Assembly: GCA_025356915.1 (NCBI GenBank)
Contig: JANXQG010000227.1
Location: forward strand, 1 to 9,502
Reading direction: 5' to 3'
Origin: Planctomycetota bacterium
Lineage (GTDB): Bacteria > Planctomycetota > Planctomycetia > Pirellulales > Thermoguttaceae
Length of the DNA: 9,502 nucleotides
Shown here: positions 6,593 to 9,502 of the stretch, piece after piece
Layout: every line of letters begins with the position of its first letter
Numbering within the stretch: the stretch's first letter is position 1
The notes under the pieces: model-generated
What the model was told of the DNA's origin: nothing
The model's input: the letters and a program-made list of their open reading frames with translations, nothing else
Database searches by the model: none
Translations under genes and position numbers: made by a program

Positions 6593-7664
6593 GCTTGGCG
6601 TCTTTGCTCTCAGCCGGTTGCCCCATGATTACCGAAAGAATGACGCCCGCTGCCAGTACCCCCAGCACCACGCCCAGCACATAGAAATTGAAGTACTCTC
6701 CAAAGAATGGCTTGAGCCAGTGGACGGTCAGCATCTTCACGCCGATCAAAAATAGCACCAGGGCCAGCGATACCTTGAGGAAACGGAACTTATCGATCAT
6801 GCCAGCCAGGGCAAAGTAAAGCGACCGGAGGCCCAAAATGGCGAAGACGTTGCTGGTGAAAACCAAAAAAGGGTCGGCCGTGATCGCAAAGATTGCCGGT
6901 ATCGAGTCCACGGCAAAGATCACGTCGGTCGTCTCCACCATAATGATGGCAAGGCCAAGCGGCGTGAGCATTAGCATCCCAGGCCTAGTCCGTTGAACGA
7001 CTTCATCGGGCACGACCTCGGCGCCAGGATATTCGTGCTCCAGCGACGCGGTCGATCCGGCCCTGACCAAGAAGTGCTCGCCGTGAAATCTGGCCGTGAC
7101 CGGCCATAGCCGCCTAAAGAGACGCACCACGATGTTCTGGCTTGGATCGGTATCCTCGGTTTTCATCACCAGCATCTTCATGCCCGTAACGATGAGGAAT
7201 GCCCCAAAGAGATACAGAATCCAATTGAACTCAGCAATTAGTTTTGCACCCACCAGGATGATGACACCGCGCAAGACCAAAGCCCCCAGCACTCCCCAGA
7301 ATAAGACCCGGTGCTGATAGATCGAGGGCACGGCGAAAAAACTGAAGACCATGGCGATCACGAAGATATTGTCCACGCTCAGCGACTTTTCAAGCACGTA
7401 TCCCGTGAGGTATTTCACGGTGGCCGACATGCCGTTGTTCTCCTGCCCATCCACGGAGTCGATCGAACTCCCCATCCCCATCCAATGGTTCTCGTAGCCG
7501 TGGTAAACGAACGCGGAGAAGCTGACGCCGAGAAGAACCCAGACCAGCGACCAGCCGAGTGCCTCCTTCATCGAGACGATATGCGAATGGCGATGAAAGA
7601 CACCCAGATCCAGTGCCAACATGAGAAGCACGAAGCAAACGAAGGCGATCCATATCCAGATCAT
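6579..7664 (-). CDS. TerC/Alx-family integral membrane protein
   Basis: This 361-residue polytopic inner-membrane protein has about eight or nine hydrophobic segments. Family signatures are present: LDLGVFHR (18-25) in the first helix, LEKSLSVDNIFV (91-102), and VETTDVIFAVDSIPAIFA (243-260) followed by DPFLVFTSNVFAILGLRSLYF split across the next helix. The acidic residues in these helices are those linked to metal binding. TerC/Alx/MeeF relatives handle manganese export or metalation of secreted enzymes, and others are tied to tellurite resistance; which applies here cannot be told. It is somewhat longer than E. coli Alx (about 320), with extra hydrophilic loops at about 55-80 and 168-230. 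It starts 9 bases after holB with a good Shine-Dalgarno and is read as the third gene of tmk-holB-terC. No yybP-ykoY (manganese) riboswitch is possible in that short gap. The stop lies inside the 3' end of lnt on the other strand. Confidence 0.9.
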   Translation of the reverse strand: MIWIWIAFVCFVLLMLALDLGVFHRHSHIVSMKEALGWSLVWVLLGVSFSAFVYHGYENHWMGMGSSIDSVDGQENNGMSATVKYLTGYVLEKSLSVDNIFVIAMVFSFFAVPSIYQHRVLFWGVLGALVLRGVIILVGAKLIAEFNWILYLFGAFLIVTGMKMLVMKTEDTDPSQNIVVRLFRRLWPVTARFHGEHFLVRAGSTASLEHEYPGAEVVPDEVVQRTRPGMLMLTPLGLAIIMVETTDVIFAVDSIPAIFAITADPFLVFTSNVFAILGLRSLYFALAGMIDKFRFLKVSLALVLFLIGVKMLTVHWLKPFFGEYFNFYVLGVVLGVLAAGVILSVIMGQPAESKDAKPNDA

Positions 7665-7668
7665 TTTA

Positions 7669-7675
7669 TTCCTTT
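7669..7675 (-). promoter_or_regulatory. terC Shine-Dalgarno overlapping the holB stop codon
   Basis: On the minus strand AAAGGAA lies five bases (measured from AGGA) before the terC ATG at 7664. Its first As belong to the TAA of holB (7676-7674). This fixes the terC start and suggests translational coupling to holB. It is the clearest Shine-Dalgarno in the window. Confidence 0.65.
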
Positions 7676-8720
7676 ATCCTTCGGCAGCTAGGTCGTCCAG
7701 CCAAGCCTCGATCAAGGTGGCCTGATTGGCGTTACGATCGATCTGGCCAAGGGCGTCCAGGCATCGCTCCAGACAGGTGGCAGCCACAATCGCATCGCGG
7801 GGAAAACGCTGCATCGCAGCTTCCAGCGGCCCGCGCAGCTCGGGATCGGACGGCAGCGGAAGGTCGCTGCGAGCGTGCAATAGACGGCGATAAAAGTCGG
7901 CGGCAAAGGCCACCACCTGGCGGAACCTGGCACGCCGCGCGGGAGCCTCCTTGCCGGCCTCCTCGATGAAGGTCGAAATAATCGGGGCCAGCCCCGTGCT
8001 ATCCAACGCCCCGGCCGACAATTTCTCCAGCAGCGTGCGGCGAAAACTCCAGGTATCCGCGTCGGTCAGATCGATCGCCTCTTGCAGGCTCCCCTCGCTG
8101 AAGCGGGTCAGTCGCGCGGCTTCCGCCTTGTCGGTCACAATTCCCTTGGAGACCAGCAGTTGGGCGACGATTTCCTCGGGCAGCGGCAGGAAGCGAATCA
8201 ATTGACAGCGCGAGCGGATCGTCGGCAGTTGTTTCGCGGGGCTTGTGCCGATCAGAATGAGAACGGAGTGCGGCGGCGGTTCTTCCAGCGTTTTCAACAG
8301 GCAGTTGGCCCCTTCGTGGTTGAAATAATCGGCATCGTCGATGATTGCAATCCGCCGCCCGCCCATGAAAGGTTTCAGGCTGATCCAATGGCAGAGGCCC
8401 TCGTGCCCGCGAGTTTCGTCTTCGCCGATGAAAAGCTTCAAAGGTAACTCTGCTTTATCCGCCGGTTTAGCGACGACTTCGATATCGGGGTGCGTGCCGG
8501 CCAAGGCCATCGCACAGCTCGGGCAGGTATTGCACGGATCGAGGTCCGCCGCTGGCCGCGACTGGCACAGCAATGCCTGAGCGAATCGCAGCGCGAAAGT
8601 ACGCTTACCCACCCCCGCTGGACCGCAAAAGAGAAAGCTGCTTGCCAGCCGATTCCGCGATACAGCCCGTCGGAGCTTTTCCACGACGTCGTCATGTCCT
8701 TCGATTCCGTGCCAGGTCAT
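7674..8720 (-). CDS. holB: DNA polymerase III delta-prime subunit (clamp loader)
   Basis: This 348-residue AAA+ protein is part of the clamp loader that places the beta sliding clamp on DNA. The N-terminal domain has a Walker A loop GPAGVGKR (33-40, K39) and a four-cysteine zinc site (C52, C63, C66, C69). It also has a Walker B-like IIDDAD (126-131) and the LKTLEEPPPHSVLILIGTS stretch. The SRC motif (170-172) carries the arginine finger that acts on the neighbouring subunit. The C-terminal ~150 residues are helical and poorly conserved, as usual for delta-prime. Unlike E. coli delta-prime the P-loop is largely intact, so some nucleotide binding is possible; dnaX is less likely because the protein is short and next to tmk, a common tmk-holB pairing. 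The ATG overlaps the tmk stop as ATGA. A GGAGG (8738-8734) inside the end of tmk lies 13 bases upstream, a rather long spacing. Confidence 0.9.
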   Translation of the reverse strand: MTWHGIEGHDDVVEKLRRAVSRNRLASSFLFCGPAGVGKRTFALRFAQALLCQSRPAADLDPCNTCPSCAMALAGTHPDIEVVAKPADKAELPLKLFIGEDETRGHEGLCHWISLKPFMGGRRIAIIDDADYFNHEGANCLLKTLEEPPPHSVLILIGTSPAKQLPTIRSRCQLIRFLPLPEEIVAQLLVSKGIVTDKAEAARLTRFSEGSLQEAIDLTDADTWSFRRTLLEKLSAGALDSTGLAPIISTFIEEAGKEAPARRARFRQVVAFAADFYRRLLHARSDLPLPSDPELRGPLEAAMQRFPRDAIVAATCLERCLDALGQIDRNANQATLIEAWLDDLAAEG

Positions 8721-9373
8721 GGATGAACGCTTTCCTCCGGTGCCGTGCCAACCTCTTCATAGGCTATTTTGTGCATTACCCGCTGGGCTGCAACCCGCAC
8801 ATCGGCCTGCACGATATCGATTGGCCGCGCGGAATCGACGACCACGATCTGGCCCGACTGACGCTTCGCCTCGGTCAGAAAGCCATCGCGAACCCGAGTG
8901 TGGAACGCAAGCCCCTGCATTTCCATCCGATCGGGATCCTGGCTGATCCGCGTGGCGGCCACTTCGGCGGGCAGATCCAGCACGATGGTCAGATCTGGCA
9001 GCAGGCCGCCGGTGGCGACGCGGCCAACCTCCCACAGGGTCTGGACATCCAACCCGCCGCCATACCCCTGGTAAACCACGTTGGCCAACAGATACCGATC
9101 GGCAACGACGATTTTGCCCGCCAGCAGTGCCGGCCGAATCAATTCCGTAACCAATTGCGCTCGAGCCGCCATGTAGAGCAGCATTTCGCTTCGCCGCTCG
9201 ATGGCCAGGTCGTGCCGGTGGAGCAGCAAATCCCGAATCGCTTCGCCCAAATGCGTGCTGCCCGGGTCGCGACACATTGCCACCGAGTGCCCCTGCTGAC
9301 GAAGCCACTGGCAAAAGAGGTCAATCTGCGTTGATTTTCCCGTTCCGTCGCCGCCGTCGATGGAAAAAAACAT
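8717..9373 (-). CDS. tmk: Thymidylate kinase
   Basis: This 218-residue enzyme phosphorylates dTMP to dTDP with ATP for dTTP synthesis in the cytosol. Motifs in order are the P-loop GGDGTGKST (7-15), the dTMP-binding RDPGSTHLGEAIRDLLL (35-51), ADRYLLANVVYQG (91-103) with the conserved DRY, and a LID-region DPDRMEMQGLAFHTRVR (146-162). The length is normal for bacterial Tmk (about 205-220). The ATG at 9373 was chosen because the family starts immediately before the first strand (FFSIDGGDG). An in-frame TTG at 9403 would add ten residues and lies in the arm of an inverted repeat. No Shine-Dalgarno is visible at the ATG. It heads the tmk-holB-terC operon, and its stop overlaps the holB start by four bases. 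Confidence 0.94.
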   Translation of the reverse strand: MFFSIDGGDGTGKSTQIDLFCQWLRQQGHSVAMCRDPGSTHLGEAIRDLLLHRHDLAIERRSEMLLYMAARAQLVTELIRPALLAGKIVVADRYLLANVVYQGYGGGLDVQTLWEVGRVATGGLLPDLTIVLDLPAEVAATRISQDPDRMEMQGLAFHTRVRDGFLTEAKRQSGQIVVVDSARPIDIVQADVRVAAQRVMHKIAYEEVGTAPEESVHP

Positions 9374-9396
9374 GGGAGAAATGGCCAAGGTTTTGA

Positions 9397-9418
9397 GATA
9401 CAAAGAACCTATTGTATC
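9397..9418. promoter_or_regulatory. Candidate operator: inverted repeat GATACAA-N8-TTGTATC
   Basis: Perfect 7-bp arms at 9397-9403 and 9412-9418 flank AGAACCTA, centred about 34 bases upstream of the tmk ATG. The core TACAA-N8-TTGTA is the same as at 4018-4035. On the minus strand the first arm includes TACAAT, a reasonable -10 hexamer for a tmk promoter, though no good -35 at 17 bases is seen. The site also covers the stop codon of the upstream partial frame. A weak terminator hairpin is less likely because the arms are AT-rich and no T run follows on the minus strand. Confidence 0.35.
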
Positions 9419-9502
9419 CCGTTCTTGCCAAGTTCATAGACGTCGTGATATCCGGCTTGTCGTACGGCAGGCTCGTGGTTGGGTGCGGCCGCGGCTGCAT
9501 CC
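9409..9502 (-). CDS. Probable C-terminus of an unidentified upstream gene (5' part beyond window)
   Basis: On the minus strand a frame is open from the window edge to a TAG at 9411-9409, showing 30 residues: an alanine-rich stretch, then EPAVRQAGYHDVYELGKNGIQ. The composition looks like real protein and the same-strand position before tmk fits an operon or tandem gene. Thirty residues are too few to identify the family, and I do not recognise it. The stop is 35 bases before the tmk ATG, so cotranscription with tmk is possible. It may alternatively be a chance open frame in GC-rich DNA. Confidence 0.4.
   Translation of the reverse strand, partial: DAAAAAPNHEPAVRQAGYHDVYELGKNGIQ

Noticed and set aside
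8573..9334. Plus-strand open frame of 253 codons
   Set aside because: It is antisense to tmk and the start of holB, both of which are clearly identified by motifs.

Overview
The window is GC-rich and looks like a chromosomal segment of a planctomycete, most likely from the Pirellulales. That placement is inference. It rests on a secreted beta-propeller / multihaem protein of the hydrazine-synthase-alpha-like family that is abundant in that phylum, and on an HTH-EIIA fusion gene next to an unassigned receiver-like protein of a type I associate with Pirellulales genomes. There is also a Gram-negative envelope gene (lnt). I recognise no tRNA, rRNA, CRISPR array, prophage or insertion sequence.

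Layout. On the minus strand from the left edge lies a large HzsA-like trihaem protein. It is complete at its start (2242) and still open at base 1, where a strong palindrome is read through as codons. Bases 2243-2483 hold a short relic that looks like the C-terminal tip of a metallophosphoesterase. Further minus-strand genes are a protein built from two degenerate receiver-like domains (2484-3275) and, 22 bases upstream of it, a helix-turn-helix protein fused to a PTS EIIA domain (3298-4002). Across a 144-base divergent gap the plus strand carries pabA/trpG and lnt. Lnt ends tail to tail with a minus-strand operon tmk-holB-terC, overlapping terC by 14 bases. The last 94 bases hold the probable C-terminus of another minus-strand gene.

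How the genes fit together. tmk and holB supply dTTP precursor synthesis and the clamp-loader delta-prime subunit; their ends overlap as ATGA. terC is attached through a Shine-Dalgarno sequence that overlaps the holB stop codon. pabA/trpG and lnt are 13 bases apart and probably cotranscribed, although their functions (folate or tryptophan synthesis, lipoprotein acylation) are unrelated. The HTH-EIIA and twin-receiver genes look like a small regulatory unit with no assigned role.

The most unexpected signal is a pair of inverted repeats with the same form, TACAA-N8-TTGTA. One lies just upstream of the HTH-EIIA gene and the other just upstream of tmk. They may be operators for one regulator, but chance cannot be excluded from two sites. 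Most of the window is otherwise ordinary core-genome content, and I see no clear new defence or mobile system.
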